Of a DNA stretch of 64,000 nucleotides, positions 20,073 to 28,283 are shown one piece after another. Each line of letters starts with the position of its first letter. The stretch's first letter is position 1. The stretch covers positions 1 through 64,000 of the forward strand of contig PLXS01000001.1 in the NCBI GenBank assembly GCA_003151515.1. The letters run 5' to 3'. A program made the position numbers and the translations under genes. The notes beneath the pieces are model-generated. The model ran no database searches. It had not been told where the DNA came from and was given only the letters and a program-made list of their open reading frames with translations. This stretch comes from Opitutaceae bacterium (GTDB taxonomy: Bacteria; Verrucomicrobiota; Verrucomicrobiia; Opitutales; Opitutaceae).

Positions 20073-21815
20073 ATGAGATCCCGCCTTTTCATCCTGACAG
20101 CCACGTCGGTACTTCTTGCAGCGTCGGCCCGTGCGCAGACCAAGGCGGCGGCGAAGCCGACGCCCCCGCCGGACACGGCGGCATCGGTGGCCCCTGCCGC
20201 GACGCCCCAGGCCCCCGAGGTCGAGGTCAAGGACGCCGCGGCGGCCGCGCCCACCGCGACCAAGGGCAAGGACACCCTCTCAGTCGACTTCCCCGACGAG
20301 GAGATCCGCAACATCCTGCGGAACGTCGCGGAGCTTTTCGACCTCAACCTCGTCATTCCGGACACGCTCCAGGGCAAGACCTCCGTCAAGCTGCACGACG
20401 TCACCTGGCGCCAGATCTTCCAGGTCGTGCTGACGCCCGTGGGCTACACCTTCATCGAGGACGGCAACATCATCAAGGTGGTGAGCAACGAGAGCCTCAC
20501 CCAGGAGCCGGTCTCGACCGAGATCTTCGTCATCAACTACGCCAAGGCGGCCGACATCAAGCCGGTGATCGTCCCCCTGGTGGACAAGGCGGTCGGCGGC
20601 AACATCATCGAGGATCCGCGCACGAACAGCCTCATCATCACCGAACGCCCGACGCGCATGAAGCGCATCCGCCCGGTCATCGATCAGCTCGACCGCCCGA
20701 CCGACCAGGTGATGATCGAGTCGAAGTTCGTCGAGATCACGAACAACGACGTCCGCAACCTCGGTGTCAACTGGAGCTCGCTGAGCAGCTACAGCCTGAC
20801 GGCGACGCCCGGCAGCGGCGGCATCTACACCTACACGAACACGTACGGCTCAGGGTTGAGCAATTCGAACTCGGTGCAGAACGGCACGAACAGCAGCAAC
20901 GGAACCAACGCCAACAACACGACGACCACCAACCCGGGGTCCACGTCCATCTCGAACACGTCGACGATCACGTCGGGCAGCGCGCCCACGACGACCACGA
21001 CCATCGGGAGCAACTCGGGAACCACGATCTCGAACGTCATGGGGCAGGTGGTCAGCAACCAGCTGACGGGCGTCACGAGCGCCCTTGCGAGCTCCAGCGC
21101 CACGGGGGCGTCGCAGAACGTCCTCTCCGCGGTGTTCTCGGCCGACCAGTTCAAGCTCGTCCTCGCGGCCCTCACGCAGCTCAACAACACGAAGATCGTC
21201 TCCAACCCGACGGTCGTGACGCTCAACAACACGGAGGCCCAGATCAACGTCGGCCAGCAGTACCCGATCCCGAGCTACTCGTTCAACCAGCAGACGGGCA
21301 CGTTCCAGGTCGACGGATTCATCTACAAGGACATCGGCATCATCCTGAAGGTGACGCCGCAGGTCAACGCGCGCGGGTTCATCAAGCTGACGCTCGCCCC
21401 AGAGGTGAGCGAGAACCAGGGCACGACGACGTTCGGCGGCGCGAGCGGCGCGTCAATCCCGATCATCGGGACGCGCAAGGCGACCACCCAGGTCTCGATC
21501 AAGGACGGCTACACGATGGGCATCGGCGGCCTGATCAGCACGAACTTCAACAAGGGCGTCACCAAGGTGCCGTTCCTCGGGGACATCCCGCTCATCGGCT
21601 ACCTCTTCAAGCAGGACTCGACGAACAACACGGTGGACAACCTGGTCATCTTCATAACGGCGAAGACGATCAGCGCCGAGGGCGCCCCGACCGAGCAAAT
21701 CTACGATTCCAGGGAGGTGCGCAAGTTCGGAATGAAGCGCAGCGACCTTCCGGGCTACCGCGACGGCACCGATCCGTTCGTCGACGAAAACGCGAAGAAG
21801 AAAGGCGACCAGTGA
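20073..21815 (+). CDS. Secretin (PilQ/GspD family)
   Basis: A 580-residue outer-membrane channel protein. It has a signal peptide (1-22), a Pro/Ala linker, an STN/N0 domain (about 68-135: VDFPDEEIRNILRNVAELFD), an N1 domain (about 145-215) and the secretin core (about 340-545) with VTPQVNARGFIKLTLAPEVS and the C-terminal gate region GGLISTNFNKGVTKVPFLGD. Between N1 and the core there is an insert of about 90 residues made mostly of Ser, Thr, Asn and Gly (about 245-335). It is the last member of the pilM-N-O-P-Q-like operon. Substrates may be pilin, or exoproteins as in type II secretion. Confidence 0.9.
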   Translation: MRSRLFILTATSVLLAASARAQTKAAAKPTPPPDTAASVAPAATPQAPEVEVKDAAAAAPTATKGKDTLSVDFPDEEIRNILRNVAELFDLNLVIPDTLQGKTSVKLHDVTWRQIFQVVLTPVGYTFIEDGNIIKVVSNESLTQEPVSTEIFVINYAKAADIKPVIVPLVDKAVGGNIIEDPRTNSLIITERPTRMKRIRPVIDQLDRPTDQVMIESKFVEITNNDVRNLGVNWSSLSSYSLTATPGSGGIYTYTNTYGSGLSNSNSVQNGTNSSNGTNANNTTTTNPGSTSISNTSTITSGSAPTTTTTIGSNSGTTISNVMGQVVSNQLTGVTSALASSSATGASQNVLSAVFSADQFKLVLAALTQLNNTKIVSNPTVVTLNNTEAQINVGQQYPIPSYSFNQQTGTFQVDGFIYKDIGIILKVTPQVNARGFIKLTLAPEVSENQGTTTFGGASGASIPIIGTRKATTQVSIKDGYTMGIGGLISTNFNKGVTKVPFLGDIPLIGYLFKQDSTNNTVDNLVIFITAKTISAEGAPTEQIYDSREVRKFGMKRSDLPGYRDGTDPFVDENAKKKGDQ

Positions 21816-21855
21816 GCCGCCTACGCCGAATGGCAGGAATTAACGAGGTGAAATC

Positions 21856-24800
21856 ATGAAAATGAGATTAGCATCCCTCTTAGCGGTGGCGCTCGCGGCG
21901 GCGGCCCCGGCCGTGCTCGCACAGCAGCAGCCCATCCTCTCGGTCAGCATGACCGAGATCGACGTGGCCGGCGGATTCACCTACGGAGAAAACCCGATCT
22001 ATAGCACGGGCGGCGTACTGCCGCTCAACGGCGGCAACGGCCCTTACACGGATCAGGTCACGATGTGGGCCCTGGCGACGGGAACCTCTCCCGAGAGCGG
22101 CTTCACCTACACGTTCTACGTGAACGGCAATGTCATCGGCAACGCGACAACGACCGTGCCCACGGTTGTGTCGCCTGCCACGCCGCCACCGTCGTACCCG
22201 TACCCGCAGGCCGTCTCGTGGACGCCGCCGCAGCCGGGCACGTACTACTTCTCGGTGGTGGCCACCGACGGCTCGCACACGGCGACCTCCCTCGCCGTCG
22301 AGTACTTCGCGACAGGCATAACGATCGTCAGCCCCGTCCAGAACGCCATACTTCCCCTGGGCTCCTCCGTCGTCATCCAGGCCGCCGCGGCGGTCCCCTC
22401 CGGCGCTGTGTCCCATGTGGCCTTTTACGCCGATGGTGTGCTTCTCGGCACGGCCAACAACTACCCGTACTCCATAATCTACACTCCCGACCCGACTCTG
22501 CCTGCCGGAACCGTGCATTTCATCAAGGCGGTCTCGTACCTGGCGGACGGGGTGACGGTGGCGTCCACCTCGCCGCTGCAGGGCATAGTCTCGGTGGCCG
22601 CGGTTCAGCCGCTCCCTGCCTGCTCGATTGGTTCGCCCGCACAGACCTATCCGCCGACAACTGTACCTATTCCTGACTACAATGCGGGCGCCGACGCGTA
22701 CGTCCCGGTGACGGTTAATGCCTCGAGTTCCGGCACTATCGAGAAGGTGGAGCTGTACATCAACGGAGTGCTCTATGGCACGCAAACAGCGCTTCCTTAC
22801 AATTTCGAATGGACGCCGTCAGTCGCTGGAACCTACTACCTAACAGCCCTCGCCTACGACGCGAAGAACAACGTGATCGCTTCGACGACCAGCACGGCGG
22901 CCAGTCTCACACCTGCGCCCACTACGGTCGTCATCGGTTCGCTTCCATCCTGCGTAATTACCTCTCCCACGAACGGGTCTCAGATAAGCGGCGGATCCAC
23001 CAGTGCGATTACTGCTAGCGCAACGGACAACAACGTGTATTCAGCCGGCTCTCTGAATCCCAAAGACGCAAGCGGTAATCCTCTTCCGGATGGCACCCCG
23101 GTACCGATTCATCAGGTGCAATTCTACCAGGACGGCAGCATTGTAGGCACGGCCCTGGGTGTCGTCGGGGTGAGCGTCTACACGATCAGTTTTACGCCCG
23201 TCCAAAAGGTCAACGCCTCGACCGGGGCTGCGGAGGACAGCGTACTCACTGCCGTCGCAACAGACGCGCTAGGCTTCCAGGGCGTGTCGCCCACCGTGTC
23301 AGTGTCAGTGACCGCGGGCGGCTCCAGCGGAAGCGTGATCACCGGGGTGCCCCCGACGGTCTCCCTCACTTCGCCGGCCAACTCGGCGAACGTCTACGTG
23401 AACACCAACGTGACGCTTTCCGCGTCCGCGATCGCCCCGAACGGCAACGTGGCCTCGGTCTCCTTCCTGGTGGACAGCGTGGTCCTCGAGACGGCGTCCA
23501 AGTACCCGTACTCCGTCGTCTGGACGCCGACGAACCTCGGCTTCTACACGATCACGGCCCAGGTGATCGACAACGACGGCGACAAGTCGAACAGCACGCC
23601 GGTCACGGTCTACGTCGTCGCGCCCCCGGCGCCCACCGTGAGCGTCACCTCGCCGAGCCCCGGCGGCATCCTGACCGTGGGCTCGCCGGTCACGATAACG
23701 GCAAGCGCCGCGTCGCCGACGGGCACGATCGCGCAGGTCCAGTTCTACGAGAACGGCGTGTCGATCGGCACGGTCACATCCTCGCCCTATTCGATCTCGT
23801 TCACGCCGACGTCGACGGGCCTTTACACCCTGACCGCGGTGACCACCGACAACTCGGGCTTGGTGACGAACTCCAATTCCGTTGTCGTCGAGGCGGCGCC
23901 CTCGACGGGCGGCGTCAACACGTCGGTGTACTTCGGAAACTACGTGGGCGTGTCGAGCACCGACGAGGGTATCTTCGCATTCGTTGTGTCGGACGGAGTC
24001 TCAGGGACGTACATAAGCTTCCCGACCTTGGGCACGTCGAGGACCGCCACGTTCATACCCGACATCAAGATCAGCTCCGAGGGCTCGTTCACGACGACAA
24101 GCATCTACGGAACCGCCGCGGCGCAGGGCGTTAGCGGAAGTCTCCTGCCCGGCAACGAGGACTTCATAGGTGGTGTTTCGATACCGGCTACCTGGGCCGT
24201 TGCGTCTGGCTACTACATGGGAGATATCGCCGGCCAGGCGAACACCGAAGTGGCCGCCATTGTTGGCGTAGACGGCAGGATCATGGTCTACGTCGCCAAC
24301 GGCTCCTTCACCGACGCCGGATTCGGCGATGTCGGCACGGTCGGATCAGATGGGTCATTCACCATCGGCACGGCTGGCAACAACACGATCACGGGCACCG
24401 TCGACCCCACGAGGGCCCTCATCAACGCGACGATGTCTGGCTCCGCGGGCGGCACGATCCTCGCCGGCAAGGTCTCGGGCGGGGTGTTCAGCGACGGCAC
24501 GCTCAGGAACATCTCCACGCGAGGCGACGTCGGCGCGGGGGCCGACGAGATGATCGCGGGCTTCGTCGTCGGCGGCACGGCGTCAAAGAACCTGCTCATC
24601 CGCGCCATTGGGTCGGGCCTGACTGCCTTCGGGGTTTCGGGCGCGCTCGCGACAACGCAGCTCTCGATCTACCAGGGCTCGTCGCTCATCGCCACGAACA
24701 CCGGCTGGAGCTCGACGACGGCGAACGCCTATGCCGTCGCGTCAGCCGAGATCTCCTCCGGCGCATTCGCGCTGGGCAACGGGAGCGGGGACTCGGCGAT

Positions 24801-25317
24801 CGTGGCATCGTTCGCGCCTGGCGCCTACACCGCGACGGTCAACGGGACGGGCGGCAACACGGGCATAGCGCTCGTCGAGGCGTACGACCTCGACACGTAC
24901 ATGCCATTCACCGCCAACAAGCTCATCAACGTGTCGACGCGCGGCAACGTCGGCCCGGGGGGCGACGTTCTCATAGGGGGGCTCATCATCAACGGGAGCA
25001 CGCCCAAGAAGCTGCTCATCCGCGGCGCGGGCCCGAGCCTGGGGCCCCTGGGAGTGGCGAACTTCCTCGCCACGCCGCGCCTGCAGCTGTTCGACAGCAC
25101 CGCGACCGTGATACGCGAGAACTTCGAGTGGCAGACGGGCAACGACCCGGGCCTCATCTCGGCGGCCGAGAAGGCCACCGGGGCGTTCCCATTCGCCTCG
25201 GGAAGCGCCGACTCGGCGATCCTCATCGTGCTCAACCCCGGCGCGTACACTGTGCAGGTGTCGGGCCCCGGCAGCGCCACGGGCATCGCCCTGGTCGAGG
25301 TCTACGAGGTCCCCTGA
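21856..25317 (+). CDS. Large Ig-like repeat surface/secreted protein
   Basis: A 1153-residue protein with a signal peptide (MKMRLASLLAVALAAAAPAV, cleavage after LAQ). Five to six bacterial Ig-like domains (about 30-690) repeat the pattern TSP..G..(V/L)......A.SP.G.(I/V)..V.F..(N/D)GV..GT....PY...(F/W)TP...G.Y.LTA. A spacer beta domain (about 700-885) follows, then two copies of a C-terminal module, N(I/V)STRG(D/N)VG.G.D through (I/L)VE.Y (about 888-1010 and 1018-1153). That module ends many large secreted proteins of Verrucomicrobia. It starts 40 bp after the secretin and may be its export substrate. The stop codon lies inside the target duplication of the element inserted next. Confidence 0.8.
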   Translation: MKMRLASLLAVALAAAAPAVLAQQQPILSVSMTEIDVAGGFTYGENPIYSTGGVLPLNGGNGPYTDQVTMWALATGTSPESGFTYTFYVNGNVIGNATTTVPTVVSPATPPPSYPYPQAVSWTPPQPGTYYFSVVATDGSHTATSLAVEYFATGITIVSPVQNAILPLGSSVVIQAAAAVPSGAVSHVAFYADGVLLGTANNYPYSIIYTPDPTLPAGTVHFIKAVSYLADGVTVASTSPLQGIVSVAAVQPLPACSIGSPAQTYPPTTVPIPDYNAGADAYVPVTVNASSSGTIEKVELYINGVLYGTQTALPYNFEWTPSVAGTYYLTALAYDAKNNVIASTTSTAASLTPAPTTVVIGSLPSCVITSPTNGSQISGGSTSAITASATDNNVYSAGSLNPKDASGNPLPDGTPVPIHQVQFYQDGSIVGTALGVVGVSVYTISFTPVQKVNASTGAAEDSVLTAVATDALGFQGVSPTVSVSVTAGGSSGSVITGVPPTVSLTSPANSANVYVNTNVTLSASAIAPNGNVASVSFLVDSVVLETASKYPYSVVWTPTNLGFYTITAQVIDNDGDKSNSTPVTVYVVAPPAPTVSVTSPSPGGILTVGSPVTITASAASPTGTIAQVQFYENGVSIGTVTSSPYSISFTPTSTGLYTLTAVTTDNSGLVTNSNSVVVEAAPSTGGVNTSVYFGNYVGVSSTDEGIFAFVVSDGVSGTYISFPTLGTSRTATFIPDIKISSEGSFTTTSIYGTAAAQGVSGSLLPGNEDFIGGVSIPATWAVASGYYMGDIAGQANTEVAAIVGVDGRIMVYVANGSFTDAGFGDVGTVGSDGSFTIGTAGNNTITGTVDPTRALINATMSGSAGGTILAGKVSGGVFSDGTLRNISTRGDVGAGADEMIAGFVVGGTASKNLLIRAIGSGLTAFGVSGALATTQLSIYQGSSLIATNTGWSSTTANAYAVASAEISSGAFALGNGSGDSAIVASFAPGAYTATVNGTGGNTGIALVEAYDLDTYMPFTANKLINVSTRGNVGPGGDVLIGGLIINGSTPKKLLIRGAGPSLGPLGVANFLATPRLQLFDSTATVIRENFEWQTGNDPGLISAAEKATGAFPFASGSADSAILIVLNPGAYTVQVSGPGSATGIALVEVYEVP

Positions 25318-25320
25318 CCC
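25313..25320 (+). repeat. 8-bp target-site duplication, left copy
   Basis: CCTGACCC immediately precedes the IS66-type end starting at 25321. An identical 8-mer directly follows the opposite end, at 28205-28212. It overlaps the stop codon of the Ig-repeat gene (TGA at 25315-25317). Confidence 0.8.
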
Positions 25321-25740
25321 GTACGTGTTCATTTCGGACAGGGTGACGTCGCTCAAGTTGGCTGATACGCTGTCGGGATGAATCCGACAATCAGCACGAG
25401 AACGACCAAGAAAGCAGGTGGCCCGAAAGGGCCACCGCGGAGCAAGGAGTAGAAGACGGAGTACCTGGCGCAATTCGAGAGGAGCGGGAAGCCCGTGGCG
25501 GCGTTTTGCCGGGAGCATGGGCTGTGCGAGCAGACTTTTCACTATTGGCGCAACCGGTTGCAAATGGCCGCCAGTTCCTTCGGCCCTCAGGATATCTTGC
25601 CGCGCCAACATTCATTCCGGCAGTCCATCTCGAACGGGGCGTCACAATCGACCGCACAGCGCAAGCCGATCAGCCACTGTGCGCTTGAGGCCCGTCCCCG
25701 GAGGCCACATGAATCCGCAATCCGAAACTTGAACACATAC
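25321..25740 (+). mobile_element. Left non-autonomous mini-IS66 element
   Basis: The left end, GTACGTGTTCATTTCGGA (25321-25338), is matched in inverse by TCCGAAACTTGAACACATAC (25721-25740), with one mismatch and a 2-base gap. The 420 bp between them hold only a tnpA-like relic with an in-frame stop; tnpB and tnpC of a full IS66 are missing. No duplication flanks this unit on its right side, which fits its being the left arm of the larger element. Confidence 0.65.
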
Positions 25741-25770
25741 GGCGGAGTCACATCAGCCAAAGCAAATTGA
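25378..25770 (+). pseudogene. IS66 TnpA-like accessory gene, broken by TAG
   Basis: From ATG at 25378 the frame reads MNPTISTRTTKKAGGPKGPP and then RSKE before a TAG at 25450. The same frame continues with KTEYLAQFERSGKPVAAF and CREHGLCEQTFHYWRNRLQ, the helix-turn-helix pattern of IS66 TnpA accessory proteins. Past residue 65 the frame has no family resemblance and runs through the inverted end to a stop at 25770. The nonsense codon and the missing tnpB/tnpC mark it as a relic. Confidence 0.75.
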
Positions 25771-25842
25771 GCAGACCGTTGAGCCGCAAAAAGCAGAACT
25801 TGGCATCAGATGAAATGGGATGTGAGATGATTCGGGAATTCT

Positions 25843-28110
25843 ATGGAGGCCCTTAGTCAACTTCCAAAGAAGATCCCGGCTGCGCTAGCTCAGCCGGCAG
25901 TTTCCATGTCCCGTTGGATGAGAGTGCTAGCTGAGGTTGTCGTTGTGGCGGCCGCAGTGGCCGCGTATCATAATAGCCTGTCTGGGCCGTTCATTTTGGA
26001 CGACCTTAAGTCGATAGCTGAAAACCCAACAATTCGGCATTTTGGGAGTGCGTTTTCCCCGCCCAACAACCTCGGAGTCGGCGGCCGGCCGGTAATCAAT
26101 CTCTCTTTTGCTCTGAACTACGCCCTTGGAGGGCCAAACGTGTGGGGCTACCACGCCTTCAATCTGCTCATTCACATGTTGGCCGGCCTGACTCTTCTTG
26201 GCATTTTGAGGCGGACGTTGCAGAGCCCAGCCCTCAACAGTCGTTTCGGTGCTTCCGCGCTGTCGCTTTCGCTCGCCGTGGCCGTCATTTGGATCGTGCA
26301 TCCGCTTCAAACCGAGGCAGTGACATACATCACGCAACGGTGCGAGTCCCTCATGGGTTTGTTCTATTTGCTAACGCTATACAGCTTCATTCGGAGTGCC
26401 GAATCCAATATGCCAGGAGGGTGGCGGACGCTTTCGGTCCTAGCATGCCTGCTGGGTGTGTTGTGCAAGGAGATTATCGTAAGCGCGCCGGTGATGATCC
26501 TGCTTTATGATCGGACCTTTGTCGCTGGATCATTTCTCCAAGCGTGGCGCCTGCGTTGGCGCTACTATCTTGGACTGGCGTGCACGTGGCTGGTGCTTGT
26601 GCCTGTTTTGGCAAGCTCAAGTCAGCGAGCCGCGGGATTCGACGTAGGCGTAACGTCATGGACCTATGCATTGACCTCTCTCCGGTCAGTTGTGCTGTAC
26701 CTAAGGCTGGCAATTTGGCCGCACCCACTCGTATTCGACTACGGCCAGCTTTTTATTCGTCACGCCAGCGACGTCATCCTACCTGCAATAATTCTCGCTG
26801 TGCTTGTATCGGGGACAATAGTTGCTTTGTGGCGTTGGCCGGCAGTTGGATTTGTAGGTGCATGGTTTTTCGGGATTCTGGCCCCGGCATCAAGTGTGGT
26901 GCCTCTAGTTGGCCAGCCGATGGCCGAGCATCGTATGTACCTGCCGCTGGTTTCCATGATCGTATTGATAGTGATCGGGATCCACCGATGGTTGGGCCGC
27001 GGAGCGCTGTTGTTCTGCTTGGTGCTGATTGCGGCGCTGTCAGGGGTCACATGGCAGCGAAACGAGGTCTATCATAGTGCCCTAAACCTCTGGAGCGACA
27101 CGGTTGCCAAGCGCCCGGACAATCCTCGGGCACATAACAACCTCGGGAGTGCCTTGGACAAGATACCGGGCCGATTGAACGAGGCGATTGCTCAATATCA
27201 GGAGGCGCTGCGCCTGAATCCCAATTACGTTGAGGCGCACTACAACCTGGGGCGAGCGCTGGCCATGTTGGACCGAACACCCGAGGCGATCGCCCAGTAT
27301 GAGGAGGCGCTGCGCCTGAATCCCGGCTATGTCAACGCGCATTACAACCTGGGGCTTACCCTGGAAAAGATGCCCGGCCGGATGAATGAGGCGATCGCCC
27401 AGTACGAGGAGACGCTGCGATTGAAGCCCGATTTCGCCGAGGCCCATTTTGCCCTGGGCAGTGACCTGCAGGCGATGCCCGGCCGGTTGAACGACGCGAT
27501 CGTCCAATATAGGGAAGGGCTGCTGCTGAAACCCGACTACGCCGATGCGCATTACAATCTGGCCTGCGCCCTGCAGGCGGATCCAAGCCGGTTGGGAGAG
27601 GCAGCCACCCAGTATGAGGAGGCGCTGCGCCTCAAGCCTGATTTTCCCGATGCTCACTACAACCTGGGCTGCATCCTGCAGATGAATCCTGGCCGCCTGG
27701 ACGAGGCGATCGCCCAGTATAAGGAGGCCCTGCGCCTCAGGCCCGATTTCCCGGAGGCGCACGATTCCTTGGGCAGCGCCCTTGTGGCAAAACCGGACCG
27801 CATGAATGAAGCTATTGCCGAGTTTGAGGAGGCTCTGCGCCTGAAACCCGATTTTGCGGAGGCGCACAGCAACCTCGGGAATGCCCTTAGCTCCCTGGGC
27901 CAGACACCGGAGGCGATCGTAGAATACCAGGAGGCGCTGCGCCTGAAGCCGGACGATGCTTTGGCCCATTTTAACCTCGCAATCGCATTGCTCAAGACGC
28001 CCGACCGGGACAACGATGCGATCGCCCAACTCCGAGAAACATTGCGCCTCCAGCCCGAAAACGACATCGCCCGGCAGATCCTGGCCAAGATTCATGAATC
28101 CCAACCATGA
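25843..28110 (+). CDS. TMTC-like polytopic membrane protein with C-terminal TPRs
   Basis: A 755-residue protein. The N-terminal 420 residues hold about 9-11 transmembrane helices with a GT-C glycosyltransferase-like start: the acidic pair in FILDDLKSI (Asp53/Asp54), NPTIRHFG, GGRPVINLSFALNY and YHAFNLLIHM, and later QTEAVTYITQRCESLMGLFY. This matches the TMTC family (membrane plus TPR O-mannosyltransferases in animals). From about residue 425 there are eight TPR units, most of 35 rather than 34 residues. A paralogue lies at 61540-63372. GC content and codon use are unlike neighbouring genes, and the gene is the cargo of the 25321-28204 element. It probably modifies or glycosylates envelope proteins; the substrate is unknown. 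Confidence 0.75.
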   Translation: MEALSQLPKKIPAALAQPAVSMSRWMRVLAEVVVVAAAVAAYHNSLSGPFILDDLKSIAENPTIRHFGSAFSPPNNLGVGGRPVINLSFALNYALGGPNVWGYHAFNLLIHMLAGLTLLGILRRTLQSPALNSRFGASALSLSLAVAVIWIVHPLQTEAVTYITQRCESLMGLFYLLTLYSFIRSAESNMPGGWRTLSVLACLLGVLCKEIIVSAPVMILLYDRTFVAGSFLQAWRLRWRYYLGLACTWLVLVPVLASSSQRAAGFDVGVTSWTYALTSLRSVVLYLRLAIWPHPLVFDYGQLFIRHASDVILPAIILAVLVSGTIVALWRWPAVGFVGAWFFGILAPASSVVPLVGQPMAEHRMYLPLVSMIVLIVIGIHRWLGRGALLFCLVLIAALSGVTWQRNEVYHSALNLWSDTVAKRPDNPRAHNNLGSALDKIPGRLNEAIAQYQEALRLNPNYVEAHYNLGRALAMLDRTPEAIAQYEEALRLNPGYVNAHYNLGLTLEKMPGRMNEAIAQYEETLRLKPDFAEAHFALGSDLQAMPGRLNDAIVQYREGLLLKPDYADAHYNLACALQADPSRLGEAATQYEEALRLKPDFPDAHYNLGCILQMNPGRLDEAIAQYKEALRLRPDFPEAHDSLGSALVAKPDRMNEAIAEFEEALRLKPDFAEAHSNLGNALSSLGQTPEAIVEYQEALRLKPDDALAHFNLAIALLKTPDRDNDAIAQLRETLRLQPENDIARQILAKIHESQP

Positions 28111-28157
28111 ATATGCTGGGATCGGTTTCACCTGGTAAACTCACCTGCCGCTAGAGT

Positions 28158-28204
28158 GTAAGCGTTCTATTCCCGCATCGACCCCCCCCAAATTGAACGC
28201 TTAC
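28158..28204 (+). mobile_element. Right end unit of the composite element (47 bp)
   Basis: GTAAGCGTTC (28158-28167) and GAACGCTTAC (28195-28204) are perfect 10-bp inverted repeats around 27 bp. GTAAGCG is the typical IS66-family terminus. The unit closes the element and is followed at once by the second CCTGACCC. It looks like an IS66 relative deleted to little more than its two ends. Confidence 0.7.
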
Positions 28205-28212
28205 CCTGACCC
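28205..28212 (+). repeat. 8-bp target-site duplication, right copy
   Basis: CCTGACCC is identical to 25313-25320 and abuts the outer inverted end at 28204. Confidence 0.8.
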
Positions 28213-28283
28213 AGAGCAGGTGCCTCGCGGGCCGCGACAAGTGATTGCCGAATTGGCCATTTGCGGGTAGGTTCCACTCGTCC

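Larger units (their letters stand above)
25321..28204 (+). mobile_element. Composite IS66-type element carrying a TPR membrane-protein gene
   Basis: The 2884-bp segment begins GTACGTGTTCA and ends with the inverse of GTAAGCGTTCA, and is flanked by perfect 8-bp direct repeats CCTGACCC. IS66-family elements are known for GTAA-type ends and 8-bp target duplications. Inside are a 420-bp left mini-element with its own inverted ends (25321-25740) holding a broken tnpA, the cargo gene at 25843-28110, and a 47-bp right mini-element (28158-28204). The cargo has much lower GC than its neighbours: 29 of 60 bases at 26461-26520, against 37 of 60 in the matching part of the paralogue at 62161-62220. No intact transposase is present, so movement would need one supplied from elsewhere. 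Confidence 0.75.

Noticed and set aside
25450-25452. TAG in the tnpA-like frame as a possible recoded amber codon
   Set aside because: Other genes in the window use TAG as a normal stop, and the element lacks the rest of its transposase, so decay is simpler.
27180-28080. Periodic about 105-bp DNA repeats resembling a CRISPR or minisatellite
   Set aside because: The period equals the TPR repeat length and the frame is open; the repeats are degenerate coding repeats, not CRISPR.
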